Assembly (NCBI RefSeq): GCF_000158095.2
Contig: NZ_CM011002.1
Location: 422,786-486,785 of the forward strand
Source: Roseibium alexandrii DFL-11
Lineage (GTDB): Bacteria; Pseudomonadota; Alphaproteobacteria; Rhizobiales; Stappiaceae
Length of the DNA: 64,000 nucleotides
Reading direction: 5' to 3'
Notes under the pieces: generated by a model
The model's input: only the letters and a program-made list of their open reading frames with translations
Databases searched by the model: none
What the model was told of the DNA's origin: nothing
Shown here: positions 45,517-54,394 of the stretch, piece by piece
How positions within the stretch are numbered: the first letter of the stretch is position 1
Layout of the letters: every line of letters starts with the position of its first letter
Made by a program: the position numbers and the translations under genes

Positions 45517-47544
45517 GTGGACATTCTCGGTACCGCTATGCCTGCGCTCGCCCAGGCGTCTGCGATGATTTTCCAACCTGCGGTTCTAGGCTACCTGGTT
45601 CTCGGTGTGGTCATGGGCCTCTGTGTTGGCGTTTTCCCGGGTCTTGGCGGTATTGCGGGACTGTCGCTTCTGCTGCCCTTCATGTTCGGGATGGACCCGG
45701 TTTTGGGGCTTGCGCTCATGATCGGTATGGTCGCTGTGGTTCCTACGTCCGACACGTTCGCGTCGGTGTTGATGGGCATTCCCGGATCGTCTGCGTCGCA
45801 GGCAACCGTTCTCGACGGATTTCCGCTTGCAAAGAAAGGGGAGGCGGCGCGTGCCTTGTCTGCTGCCTTTGCGTCGTCGTTGTTCGGCGGGTTGGTTGGG
45901 GCTGCGTTTCTGACTGTTTTCATTCTTGTTGCCCGACCGGTCGTTCTTGAATTCCGCACTCCCGAACTTCTGATGATCACCCTGTTCGGGTTGTCGATGG
46001 TCGGCATTCTGGCAGGGCAAGTCGCTATTAAAGGCATCGTTGCTGCAGGCCTCGGATTGATGGTTGGTACCATCGGCGAAGGCGACAGCGCGGGGGCGTT
46101 GCGGATGGCAACCTACGACATGCCGTATCTGACGGACGGGTTGAAGCTTGTCATCGTTGGTCTTGGAATCTTCGCAATACCCGAAATCGTTGCTTTGCTG
46201 CGGCAGGACCGGGCAATTTCTGAACGGTCCATGCTCGGTGGTGGCTGGATCCATGGTGTGCGTGACTGGTTTTCAAACATCTGGCTCAGCATCCGGTGTT
46301 CGCTGATCGGTGTGACTGTCGGCGTCATTCCTGGCCTTGGCGGGTCTGTCGTGGATTGGATCGCCTACGGGCACACGGTGCAGACTTCAAAGGACAAGTC
46401 CAAGTTCGGTAAAGGCGACATCCGGGGCGTGATCGGCCCGGAAAGCTCCAACAATGCCAAAGAGGGCGGCGGTCTCGTGCCGACGCTCCTGTTTGGCATC
46501 CCGGGGTCTGGATCCATGGCCGTTTTCATCGGGGCCGTTGCTTTGCTCGGGTCCGGTCAGATCGAAGTCGGGCCGTCGATGCTCAAGAACAATCTTGATG
46601 TCACCTATGCGATCGTCTGGCTGCTCGCACTCGCCAACGTGGTTGGAACAATCATTTGCATTGGCGGATCCGGGGTGATTGCGCGCCTTACAACGATCCC
46701 GTTCGCATTGCTTGCGCCGTTCCTCTTCATGATCATCTCGTTTGCCGCGTTTCAATCCGGCCAGAACCTGATGGATCTCGTGGCACTGTTTGCCATTGGC
46801 CTTCTCGGCATCTTAATGCGGCGCTTCGACTGGTCTCGCCCGGCGTTTCTGATCGGGTTTGTTCTTTCAAATCCGGCTGAGACCTACACGAACCAGGCTG
46901 TCCAGATCGCGGCCTCCCGGTTCCGGAAAGGGTTCTCGGAGGGGATCGACTACATCTTCTCGCCCATTGTGATCATTTTGATCATCATTACCGTCGTCTC
47001 TGTTGTCGTCGGCCTCAAGCAGTCAAAGAATATCCGCGCAGAGGGCGATATCCCGAACGGAACCAAGCGCGCGCCGTTCATATTCCTGCTGGCGGTTCTG
47101 GGTTACCTGGTCTTTGCTTTCACCAATGCCTCGCTCATTCCGGACTATGCGTCCGCTGACCGGGTCTTCCCGCAGTTCGTCGGCCTCGTTTCCATTGTCG
47201 GCTGTGTGATCCTGCTTTTCCAGATGCGTTTCCGGCCGGAATCCGATCCTCTCTTTTGTGATGGCGAAGTGGGCAACGCAGATGGCAATCAGCGAGGTCT
47301 CTGGCAAACACTCGCCTGGTTCGCGGGGCTCCTGCTGCTTACGTCCCTGGTCGGTTTCATCCTTGCCCTCAGCGCGTTTCTTGTTGCGTTCATTCGATTC
47401 AGAGCCGGTCGGAACTGGGTCTATGCGATTGGATACGCCGCCTGCGGAATCGCGTTCATGTGCGGCATGGCTTGGTTGCTGAACCGGGATTTCCCGCCGG
47501 GACTGCTTCAGTCCGTAGTGAAGCTCCCGTGGCCGCTGACATGA
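45517..47544 (+). CDS. fused TctA-TctB tripartite tricarboxylate transporter permease
   Basis: This 675-residue membrane protein has residues 1-500 as the large TctA subunit (GVFPGLGGIAGLSLLLPF, MGIPGSSASQATVLDGFPLAKKG, GVIPGLGGSVVDWIAYG, GIPGSGSMAVFIGA) and residues about 515-675 as a TctB-like four-helix small subunit (FLLAVLGYLVFAFTNASLIPDYASADRVFPQFVG, then two C-terminal helices). Normally these are separate genes. The GTG start at 45517 precedes an ATG at 45538. It imports the acid bound by TctC using the ion gradient. Confidence 0.88.
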   Translation: MDILGTAMPALAQASAMIFQPAVLGYLVLGVVMGLCVGVFPGLGGIAGLSLLLPFMFGMDPVLGLALMIGMVAVVPTSDTFASVLMGIPGSSASQATVLDGFPLAKKGEAARALSAAFASSLFGGLVGAAFLTVFILVARPVVLEFRTPELLMITLFGLSMVGILAGQVAIKGIVAAGLGLMVGTIGEGDSAGALRMATYDMPYLTDGLKLVIVGLGIFAIPEIVALLRQDRAISERSMLGGGWIHGVRDWFSNIWLSIRCSLIGVTVGVIPGLGGSVVDWIAYGHTVQTSKDKSKFGKGDIRGVIGPESSNNAKEGGGLVPTLLFGIPGSGSMAVFIGAVALLGSGQIEVGPSMLKNNLDVTYAIVWLLALANVVGTIICIGGSGVIARLTTIPFALLAPFLFMIISFAAFQSGQNLMDLVALFAIGLLGILMRRFDWSRPAFLIGFVLSNPAETYTNQAVQIAASRFRKGFSEGIDYIFSPIVIILIIITVVSVVVGLKQSKNIRAEGDIPNGTKRAPFIFLLAVLGYLVFAFTNASLIPDYASADRVFPQFVGLVSIVGCVILLFQMRFRPESDPLFCDGEVGNADGNQRGLWQTLAWFAGLLLLTSLVGFILALSAFLVAFIRFRAGRNWVYAIGYAACGIAFMCGMAWLLNRDFPPGLLQSVVKLPWPLT

Positions 47545-47681
47545 GTTTTATCCAACCCAAAGACGTCTTTCGGAAAGGGCCTTCATTGGCCAGGTCCACT
47601 GACGCCTTTGGCCACCAGCACGCCCGGCACATCCGCATTCAAAAGAACTGTCATCTATCTCATGAGGAGGTGAGGTCATGA
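47541..47681 (+). CDS. possible 46-residue coupled ORF between permease and PrpF-family gene
   Basis: The ATG at 47541 overlaps the permease stop (ATGA), and the TGA at 47679-47681 overlaps the next gene's ATG pair. The product starts MSFIQPKDVF and is basic and His-rich. Coupling at both ends suggests a leader or small protein that keeps ribosomes moving through the operon, or a remnant. No family is recognised and the strong GAGGAGG for the next gene lies inside it. Confidence 0.3.
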   Translation: MSFIQPKDVFRKGPSLARSTDAFGHQHARHIRIQKNCHLSHEEVRS

Positions 47682-48769
47682 TGCAAACTTCCACCCCATT
47701 CATTTTTATGCGTGGAGGGTCTTCCCGCGGTCCTTACCTCAAGCGGAGCGATCTACCGGAAAATCTGGATGACCTTTCCAATGTTCTGACATCGATTGTT
47801 GGTGCTGGGCATCCCTTCAACATCGACGGCATCGGCGGCGGAACTGCCGTGACTACAAAAATCGCGATGTTGTCGAAATCGGACAACGATTGGGCCGACG
47901 TCGACTACTTCTTTGCTCAGGTCGGTGTTGAGGAAAAACTGGTCGACTACAAGCCGTCCTGCGGCAACATTCTGGTCGGTGTAGGACCTGCAGCCATTGA
48001 AATGGGTCTTGTGGAACCAACCGGTGATGTCACCGAAGTGCGGATCCGTGCCGTCAACACGGGGATGCTGGTCTCCGAACTTGTACAAACACCCGGCGGC
48101 GTTGTGCAGTATGATGGCAATGCCGCAATCGATGGTGTGCCCGGAACTGCGGCGCCAATCCAGTTGCGTTTCATGAAAGTAGAAGGCAGCCTGACAGGTG
48201 TTCTTTTTCCCACCGGCAGCAGGACGGAAGTCATCAATGGTGTGACCGTTTCGTGCATGGATGTCGCCATGCCGATGGTGATTGGCCTTGCGTCCGATTT
48301 CGGGATCACCGGGTATGAAAGTGCCGCGGACCTCGATGCCAACAAAGATCTCTTTGCGAAGATGGAGGCTGTTCGCCTGATTGCAGGTGAGCGCATGGGC
48401 CTCGGCGATGTGACAAAATCAGTAACGCCGAAATTCGGCCTGCTTGCTCCGTCCAAGGGCGGAGGTTCTGCCTGTGTCCGGTATTTCATGCCTTGGAAAT
48501 GTCATCCGACCTTGGCGGTCACCGGATCGCAGTGTCTTGCGGCCTGTCTTTTGGCACCTGGCACGGTTGCAGAAGGTTTGCTGAAACCGCGCCCAGGTGC
48601 GCCAGCTGACCTTAAACTGGAACACCCAATGGGTATGATGGAAGTCGTGATCGACTACAAGGATGAAAACGGTCACTTTGAGGTCACCTCTGCAGGACTT
48701 TTGCGGACCGCGCGCAAGCTTGCCACCGGCGAAGTCTTCATTCCCGGGTCTGTTTGGCAGAGAAATTGA
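47678..48769 (+). CDS. PrpF-family isomerase (aconitate isomerase/4-oxalomesaconate tautomerase-like)
   Basis: This 363-residue protein has a two-domain diaminopimelate-epimerase-like fold with MRGGSSRGPYLKRSDLP, GIGGGTAVTTKIAML, PSCGNILVGVGPAAIEMG and VTGSQCLAACLLAPG; two catalytic Cys (SCGN, SQCLA) are present. PrpF-type enzymes move double bonds in aconitate, methylaconitate or oxalomesaconate. Here, next to tcuAB and a tricarboxylate transporter, conversion of trans- to cis-aconitate (or isomerising a tricarballylate product) is likely. A GAGGAGG site precedes it. Confidence 0.88.
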   Translation: MMQTSTPFIFMRGGSSRGPYLKRSDLPENLDDLSNVLTSIVGAGHPFNIDGIGGGTAVTTKIAMLSKSDNDWADVDYFFAQVGVEEKLVDYKPSCGNILVGVGPAAIEMGLVEPTGDVTEVRIRAVNTGMLVSELVQTPGGVVQYDGNAAIDGVPGTAAPIQLRFMKVEGSLTGVLFPTGSRTEVINGVTVSCMDVAMPMVIGLASDFGITGYESAADLDANKDLFAKMEAVRLIAGERMGLGDVTKSVTPKFGLLAPSKGGGSACVRYFMPWKCHPTLAVTGSQCLAACLLAPGTVAEGLLKPRPGAPADLKLEHPMGMMEVVIDYKDENGHFEVTSAGLLRTARKLATGEVFIPGSVWQRN

Positions 48770-48823
48770 TCAGTTTGATACCTGGGCAACAGATTTTAGT
48801 TTTTGGTTTGGAGCGTGACGTCA

Positions 48824-49807
48824 ATGAAAGTGCACATACTGGATGACTGGTTCGATACGCTGCGCGGTTTGCCTTGTTTTCAAAAATTGAAAGAACACGA
48901 GGTCACAGTCTGGACCGATCATATCGAAGACGTTGGTGCGCTTTCCGAAAGGCTCCAGGAAGCTGATGCCGTCGTCCTGTTTCGCGAACGCACCAAAATA
49001 ACTGCGGACTTGCTGGAGCGGTTGCCAAACCTGAAACTGATTTCGCAGCGCAGTGTCTATCCGCATATCGATGTTGAGGCCTGCACTGCCAACGGCGTTC
49101 TCCTATGTTCCAACATGCATTCCGGGACACCGTCTTACGCTGCTGCAGAGATGACTTTGGCGCTGATTTTGGCAAGTTATCGCCAGATCCCACAGCAGGT
49201 GGCGTCGATCCGTGCCGGAGAATGGCAAATGGGTGTCGGACGTACTCTGCGGGGCCGAACGCTCGGGCTCTATGGGTATGGCCGGATTGCCAAAGCCGTT
49301 GCAGGCTATGCTGAAGCCATCGGAATGAACGTCCAATGGTGGGCATCTGACGCCGGCCGCGAGCGTGCGGTCAAGGATGGCGCAAGGGTTGCCGAAAGCC
49401 GGGAGGTGTTTTTCAACTCCTCAGATATTGTAAGCTTGCATGTTCGCTTGAAGCCGGAAACGCGCGGCCTCATTACGGAGGCCGACCTTGCGAACATGCA
49501 ACCCCGTGCGCTCCTGGTGAATACCTCACGATCCGGCCTTGTCGCGCCAGGTGTTCTTGAAGCAGAAGTCGCCCGTGGGCGGATATTTGCGGCCGTTGAT
49601 GTCTTCGACCAGGAGCCACTACGCGATCGGGATAACGTGCTTCTGACTCATCCAAACGTGTTGCCGACACCGCATGTCGGTTATGTCACCGAAGACGAAT
49701 TCGATCTGCAATTCTCGGATATTTTCGATCAGGTCAACGCCTACGCTGCTGGCAAACCCGTTCACATGATCAATGAAGATGTCTGGCAAGAACAAATAGC
49801 CGATTAA
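48824..49807 (+). CDS. D-2-hydroxyacid dehydrogenase family protein
   Basis: This 327-residue protein has a D-isomer-specific 2-hydroxyacid dehydrogenase fold: the substrate domain with SQRSVYPHID, the NAD Rossmann motif GLYGYGRIAK near residue 148, the Arg region SLHVRLKPETRG, the Glu region in DVFDQEPLRD and the His region PTPHVGYVTEDEF. It terminates the tricarballylate island 54 bp after the PrpF gene. Its substrate might be an oxidised tricarboxylate or a 3-phosphoglycerate analogue; unknown. Confidence 0.85.
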   Translation: MKVHILDDWFDTLRGLPCFQKLKEHEVTVWTDHIEDVGALSERLQEADAVVLFRERTKITADLLERLPNLKLISQRSVYPHIDVEACTANGVLLCSNMHSGTPSYAAAEMTLALILASYRQIPQQVASIRAGEWQMGVGRTLRGRTLGLYGYGRIAKAVAGYAEAIGMNVQWWASDAGRERAVKDGARVAESREVFFNSSDIVSLHVRLKPETRGLITEADLANMQPRALLVNTSRSGLVAPGVLEAEVARGRIFAAVDVFDQEPLRDRDNVLLTHPNVLPTPHVGYVTEDEFDLQFSDIFDQVNAYAAGKPVHMINEDVWQEQIAD

Positions 49808-50139
49808 ATGAGTTGGCTATGCCTCCCAATAAATGGTTTGAAGTCATCAGAAGTCAGTGCCAGCAATCAACTGGAATACGCAGACTTTCAGTATGTATGG
49901 AAGTAATGGCAATTTGGCACAGAAAAGGACATTCGTCGCGTTCTAAACGAATGACCGCTTCGGGCCGTTGTTCCCACTCGGCGAAAGGTCCGAAAGGTCC
50001 GCAGTGCAGACCTTCGTTCAAGTCGCAGCGAAGGTCTTTTCTCGACTCAACCGTCCCCAAAAGCTGGAAAATGTTGCCAATCCCGCATCCACCGCGGTGA
50101 TGGTCGGGTGGCGTTGCCAGACCGGACCTGCGGCGGAGG
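49808..50139. other. 332-bp intergenic region with repeats and a possible terminator
   Basis: No gene is seen. It holds a tandem 9-bp repeat CGAAAGGTC (49982-49999) and an inverted repeat GACCTTCG (50009-50016) / CGAAGGTC (50029-50036) followed by TTTT, a plausible terminator for the upstream island. Confidence 0.45.
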
Positions 50140-51117
50140 TCAGGCTATTTGATATACCGTTAGGGGTGTCGCAGCGAAGACCCGCTGGTTGTGCGGGGTG
50201 ACGCCGAAGCGGTTCTGATAGGTGCGGATGAAGTGCGAAGGAGACTCGTAGCCGCACGCCAGGGCGATTTCGGAGATCGACTGCTCCGTCTGCAGCAAAA
50301 GGTTCCGCGCTCTGGTCAGCTTCTGGTTTATGGCAAACTGTTTTGGCGACATTTTCAGGTGTTTTTGGAACAGGCGCTCCAGTTGCCGCGTGGAAATGCC
50401 GATCGTACGGGCGATCTCCGAGGTTGGCAGGTAGTAGGGTGCGCTCTCGTTGAGCAGCCGGATGGCTTCGGCGATATGCGGATTGCGGATGCCGTGGCGG
50501 GCCTGGAGGGAAATCTGCTGGGCCGCGTCTGCGGGGCGGACGCCGGAATAGACCATCATGTCGGCAATCGCTGCGGCAAGGTCTTCACCGTGTGTTTCGC
50601 CAATCAGGTGCAGCATCAGATCGGTCGCTGCCGTGCCGCCCGAGGCCGTCACAAACGTCTCATCGGCGACAAAGACGTTGCGGCACAGTTCAACTTCCGG
50701 AAAGTTCTCCTGAAAGCTGTCGTGGAAAGACCAGTGGATGGCCGCCCGGCGGTTGTTCAGAAACCCGGCGCTTGCCAGCACATGAGCCCCGGAACAGATG
50801 GCACCGATCCGGGTGCCGCGCGCCCGTTCGCGCCTCAGAAAGGCGAGCACGTCCGAGGTTGCCCGGTCGCCGACATTTTGACCGGAAATCAGAAACAAAC
50901 TGCTGCGCGGCGGCAAGTCCTTCAGGCCCTGATCGACCAAGGTGACGGTCTTGTTGGAACAGACGACCCGTTCTCCATCGACCGATGCAAGCCGCCAGCG
51001 GTAAATCTCCTCGCCCTGAAGCAGGTTGGCGATGCGCAGTGGTTCGACAGCGCAGGCAAAAGCGATGTGGGAAAAATCGTCGAGAAGCAGGAAGGTGACG
51101 TCGCGCGTTCTGGGCAT
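50140..51117 (-). CDS. GlxA family transcriptional regulator (AraC-type)
   Basis: This 325-residue protein has an N-terminal DJ-1/PfpI-like ligand domain (FLLLDDFSHIAFACAVEPLR, GICSGAHVLASAGFL with the Cys-elbow, GGTAATDLML) and a C-terminal AraC pair of HTH motifs (EIARTIGISTRQLERLFQKH, SISEIALACGYESPSHFIRTYQNRFG). GlxA-type regulators commonly control catabolism of quaternary amines and amino acids (e.g. GbdR/CdhR). The ATG at 51117 follows GGAG. It diverges from the GntR operon. Confidence 0.92.
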   Translation of the reverse strand: MPRTRDVTFLLLDDFSHIAFACAVEPLRIANLLQGEEIYRWRLASVDGERVVCSNKTVTLVDQGLKDLPPRSSLFLISGQNVGDRATSDVLAFLRRERARGTRIGAICSGAHVLASAGFLNNRRAAIHWSFHDSFQENFPEVELCRNVFVADETFVTASGGTAATDLMLHLIGETHGEDLAAAIADMMVYSGVRPADAAQQISLQARHGIRNPHIAEAIRLLNESAPYYLPTSEIARTIGISTRQLERLFQKHLKMSPKQFAINQKLTRARNLLLQTEQSISEIALACGYESPSHFIRTYQNRFGVTPHNQRVFAATPLTVYQIA

Positions 51118-51168
51118 GTCGCTTTTCTCCGGAGCCTGTCGCCTTGGCCCGTTTCGAGTATCGGGCAT

Positions 51169-51213
51169 CATTGTATGATTTATGTGTTGTCATTGTATTC
51201 ACATTGTATACAA
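51169..51213. promoter_or_regulatory. three CATTGTAT repeats phased by 22 and 11 bp, GntR-type operator
   Basis: CATTGTAT occurs at 51169, 51191 and 51202; the last extends to the palindrome TTGTATACAA (51204-51213). Spacing is a multiple of 11 bp, which puts all copies on one DNA face. TTGTATACAA is the style of site bound by GntR/FCD regulators. The array sits between the divergent GlxA and GntR start codons. Confidence 0.6.
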
Positions 51214-51246
51214 ATCGGTCAACCAAAATCGAAACGGAGCGGTGTG

Positions 51247-51957
51247 ATGCCCCCTCAGCGTGGAACGGCCAAGACGGTCGCCTATGAAGATCTGAAGCGA
51301 GCGATCCTGACATTGGAACGCAAGCCCGGCAGTGCGCTGGAGGAAACGGAATTGTGCGATCTATACGGTCTGTCCCGCACTCCTTTGAGGGAAGTGCTGC
51401 AGCAATTGTCCGGAGACGGCTATGTCACGTTGCAGCTTAACCGCGGCGCCCGGGTCTCCGACATGACCCATTTCACGCTGCGCGACTTTTTCCTTGCCGC
51501 GCCATTGATTTACAGCGCCATTTTGCGCCTGGCCGCGCAGAACGCCACACCGATGCAGATCGACGAGCTGAAGGCGGCACAGGACGCATTCCGTGAGGCA
51601 ATGGACACAGGCGATGTCACTGCGCGTGCTTTGACCAACGATCGTTTTCATCGCATCACCGGGCGGATGGCCGGCAACAGCTACCTTATGGCAAGCCTTG
51701 ACCGACTGCTAATCGATCACACCCGTATCGGCATGACGTTCTTTCGTCAGAACCGCGGTGCGAAGGACGAGCGGCTCAAGCTGGCCAGCGTGCAACACGA
51801 CGAAATGATCGTTGCCATAGAGGACGGCGATGAAGACCGCGCCGCCGAACTGGCGCTCGAACACTGGGCATTGTCGCGCGACCAGATCGAACTCTTTGTC
51901 ATGCCGCCCGGGCTGGAAGCCCCACTCGGCCAGCCTCCCAAACTCAAATCCGCCTGA
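51247..51957 (+). CDS. GntR family transcriptional regulator (FCD type)
   Basis: This 236-residue protein has an N-terminal winged HTH (VAYEDLKRAILT, EETELCDLYGLSRTPLREVLQQL) and an FCD ligand domain (residues about 90-215; the NDRFHRITGRMAGN helix, QHDEMIVAIEDGDEDRAAELALEHW with metal-type His). The ATG at 51247 follows GGAG; the frame is open far upstream but this is the only credible start. It heads the DapA-ALDH-oxidoreductase operon and likely represses it and itself. Confidence 0.9.
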   Translation: MPPQRGTAKTVAYEDLKRAILTLERKPGSALEETELCDLYGLSRTPLREVLQQLSGDGYVTLQLNRGARVSDMTHFTLRDFFLAAPLIYSAILRLAAQNATPMQIDELKAAQDAFREAMDTGDVTARALTNDRFHRITGRMAGNSYLMASLDRLLIDHTRIGMTFFRQNRGAKDERLKLASVQHDEMIVAIEDGDEDRAAELALEHWALSRDQIELFVMPPGLEAPLGQPPKLKSA

Positions 51958-51974
51958 AGCCGGGGACCATCTGG

Positions 51975-52892
51975 ATGACACCAAGACTAACCTTTGAGGG
52001 TATCTATACGCCTGCCGTGACGCCCTATGATACGGACGGCAATGTCGTCTGGGACGCACTGGAGAAGGTGATCGATCACCTGGTTGCCAGCGGCGTTCAC
52101 GGCGTGATTTCGGGTGGTTCAACAGGTGAGAACTATACCCAGACGGTGGAGGAGCGTCTGGAACTGGCGCTGTTCACGAAGGACAAGCTGGCCGGACGTC
52201 TGCCGCTGATCGTTGGAACCGGCACCATGCGGACGCCGGATTCCATTGCTTTGGCCGAAGGTGCCGCGAAGATGGATGCCGAGGCAATTCTGGTTGCCAC
52301 GCCGCCTTATGCGGTGCCGACGGAGCGGGAAAACGCGCTCAACGTCCTGACCATCGACAGGGCGGCAGATCTGCCGGTCATGCTCTACAATTATCCTGGC
52401 CGGATGGGCGTCAATATGGGCGAGGAATTCCTCGACCGGGTTGGCCGGTCCCGCAATGTTTGCGCCATCAAGGAAAGTTCTGGCGACATCAACCGGGTGC
52501 ATTTGCTGGCACGGGACTATCCGCATATCCAGATGTCCTGCGGCATGGACGACCAGGCGCTGGAGTTTTTTGCCTGGGGCGCGCGCAGCTGGGTCTGCGC
52601 CGGTTCAAATTTCCTGCCTGAGGAACACGTCGCGCTTTACAAGGCCTGTGCGGTTGAAGGGGATTTCACCAAGGGGCGCAAGATCATGTCGGCGATGATG
52701 CCTTTGATGCGCGTCCTGGAACAGGGCGGCAAGTTCATTCAGTGCGTCAAACACGGTGTTGAGATGAGCGGTCTTTATGCCGGGCCACCGCGCCCGCCGC
52801 TGAAGGCGCTGAACAAGGACGACAAACGCCAGCTCGAGCAGGTTGTCCGTGTGCTGAAATCCACAATTGCCGACATCACGGCGGGAGCGTGA
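51975..52892 (+). CDS. DapA-family lyase/deaminase (dihydrodipicolinate synthase family)
   Basis: This 305-residue TIM barrel has the Schiff-base Lys166 in CAIKESSGD, the Tyr140 of YNYPGR and an SGGSTGE (residues 47-52) start of the carboxylate site. The family includes pyrroline-4-hydroxy-2-carboxylate deaminase (hydroxyproline pathway) as well as sugar-acid aldolases and dehydratases. With an ALDH and FAD oxidoreductase in the same operon and HpbD nearby, deamination of pyrroline-4-hydroxy-2-carboxylate to 2-oxoglutarate semialdehyde is the best guess, unproven. Confidence 0.85.
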   Translation: MTPRLTFEGIYTPAVTPYDTDGNVVWDALEKVIDHLVASGVHGVISGGSTGENYTQTVEERLELALFTKDKLAGRLPLIVGTGTMRTPDSIALAEGAAKMDAEAILVATPPYAVPTERENALNVLTIDRAADLPVMLYNYPGRMGVNMGEEFLDRVGRSRNVCAIKESSGDINRVHLLARDYPHIQMSCGMDDQALEFFAWGARSWVCAGSNFLPEEHVALYKACAVEGDFTKGRKIMSAMMPLMRVLEQGGKFIQCVKHGVEMSGLYAGPPRPPLKALNKDDKRQLEQVVRVLKSTIADITAGA

Positions 52893-52894
52893 CC

Positions 52895-54394
52895 ATGACC
52901 GATCTTCTGACACGTGATGAGTACAAGGCTCTGGCCACCAAGCTCACGTTGCCAGTAAACGCCTTTATTGACGGCAGCTACCGGCCAGCGCAATCGGGCA
53001 AGACATTCTCAAGTGTCAATCCGGCCACGGGCGAGACCCTGGCCGATATAGCGGCCTGCGGCTCGGAGGATGTTGACTTCGCCGTTATAAAAGCGCGCGA
53101 AGCCTTTGAAGACGGGCGCTGGTCGAAGCTACCTCCCGGTGACCGCAAGGACGTTCTGATCCGTTTTGCAAAATTGATCACCCGAAACCGCCGGGAACTG
53201 GCCGTGATGGAAAGCCTCGACAGCGGCAAGACCATCTTTGACTGCGAAACCGTCGATGTTCCTGAAACGATCCACTGCCTGAAATGGCACGCGGAAGCCA
53301 TTGACAAGATCTACGATCAGGTGTCTCCGGCGTCTGACGACCATATCGCAATGATTGTACGAGAGCCGGTCGGCGTAGTCGGGCTCGTGCTGCCCTGGAA
53401 CTTCCCGCTTCTAATGCTGGCCTGGAAGATCGGTCCGGCGCTTGCCGCAGGCTGCTCTGTGATCGTCAAGCCGGCGGAAGAAACCTCCCTGACGGCGTTG
53501 CGCCTTGCCGAACTTGCCATGGAAGCGGGGATACCGCGTGGTGTTTTCAACGTGGTGCCGGGCACCGGTCCGGAGGTGGGCGAACCTCTTGGACGGCATA
53601 TGGATGTCGATATGGTGTCCTTCACCGGGTCGACCGAAACAGGACGCAGGTTCCTGCACTATGCGGCTGACAGCAATCTGAAGGAAGTCGTTCTCGAGAT
53701 GGGCGGCAAGAACCCCAGCGTTGTCCTGAGAGATGCCGAAAATCTCGACCGTGTTGCAGCTCACGTGGTCAATGGCGCATTCTGGAACATGGGAGAAAAC
53801 TGTTCGGCGAGCTCCCGCTTGATAGTCGAAGAGGAGATCAAGGACGCGCTGATGGAGCGCATCCTGGCCCATGCCCGCGAATGGACGCTCGGCGACCCGC
53901 TTGATCCGGAGCACCGGGTCGGTGCGCTTGTATCAAGCGCGCATTTCCAGAAGGTCTGTTCCTACTTGGAAACAGACGCCGATGTCCTGATGGGCGGCAA
54001 GAGCCATGACGGAGCCTATGTGGAGCCGACGGTGCTGGAGGTGGATGCGTCTTCGGCGCTCGCCAGGGAGGAAATCTTTGGTCCGGTCCTGAGTGTCCTG
54101 ACGGTGCGCGGGTTTGACGAAGCGATTGCGATGGCCAACGCCACGGACTATGGCCTTGCTGCATCGATCTTCACATCCAACACCAAAAAGGCCTTGCGCG
54201 GTGCGCGCGCCATCCGGGCAGGGACCGTCACGGTGAACTGTTTCGGTGAAGGCGACATCACGACGCCGTTCGGAGGTTACAAGCAGTCCGGGTTCGGTGG
54301 CCGTGACAACAGCCTTTCTGCCCATGACCAATACACCCAACTGAAGACAATCTGGGTGGATTTGTCCGATGACGAGGACGAGGCGGTCGGCTGA
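52895..54394 (+). CDS. aldehyde dehydrogenase
   Basis: This 499-residue NAD(P)-dependent enzyme has Asn169 (PWNF), the NAD-binding FTGSTETG near 243, catalytic Glu268 (LEMGGKNP) and Cys303 (NMGENCSASS). The C-terminus YTQLKTIWVDLS is like the PuuC/gamma-glutamyl-aminobutyraldehyde group. In its operon it would oxidise the semialdehyde made upstream, for instance 2-oxoglutarate semialdehyde to 2-oxoglutarate. It begins 2 bp after the DapA-family stop and overlaps the next gene. Confidence 0.93.
   Translation: MTDLLTRDEYKALATKLTLPVNAFIDGSYRPAQSGKTFSSVNPATGETLADIAACGSEDVDFAVIKAREAFEDGRWSKLPPGDRKDVLIRFAKLITRNRRELAVMESLDSGKTIFDCETVDVPETIHCLKWHAEAIDKIYDQVSPASDDHIAMIVREPVGVVGLVLPWNFPLLMLAWKIGPALAAGCSVIVKPAEETSLTALRLAELAMEAGIPRGVFNVVPGTGPEVGEPLGRHMDVDMVSFTGSTETGRRFLHYAADSNLKEVVLEMGGKNPSVVLRDAENLDRVAAHVVNGAFWNMGENCSASSRLIVEEEIKDALMERILAHAREWTLGDPLDPEHRVGALVSSAHFQKVCSYLETDADVLMGGKSHDGAYVEPTVLEVDASSALAREEIFGPVLSVLTVRGFDEAIAMANATDYGLAASIFTSNTKKALRGARAIRAGTVTVNCFGEGDITTPFGGYKQSGFGGRDNSLSAHDQYTQLKTIWVDLSDDEDEAVG

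Noticed and set aside
50191..51246. Long plus-strand extension of the GntR frame across the GlxA gene
   Set aside because: The GlxA gene occupies this stretch on the other strand; the GntR fold begins at the ATG at 51247 with its own ribosome site.
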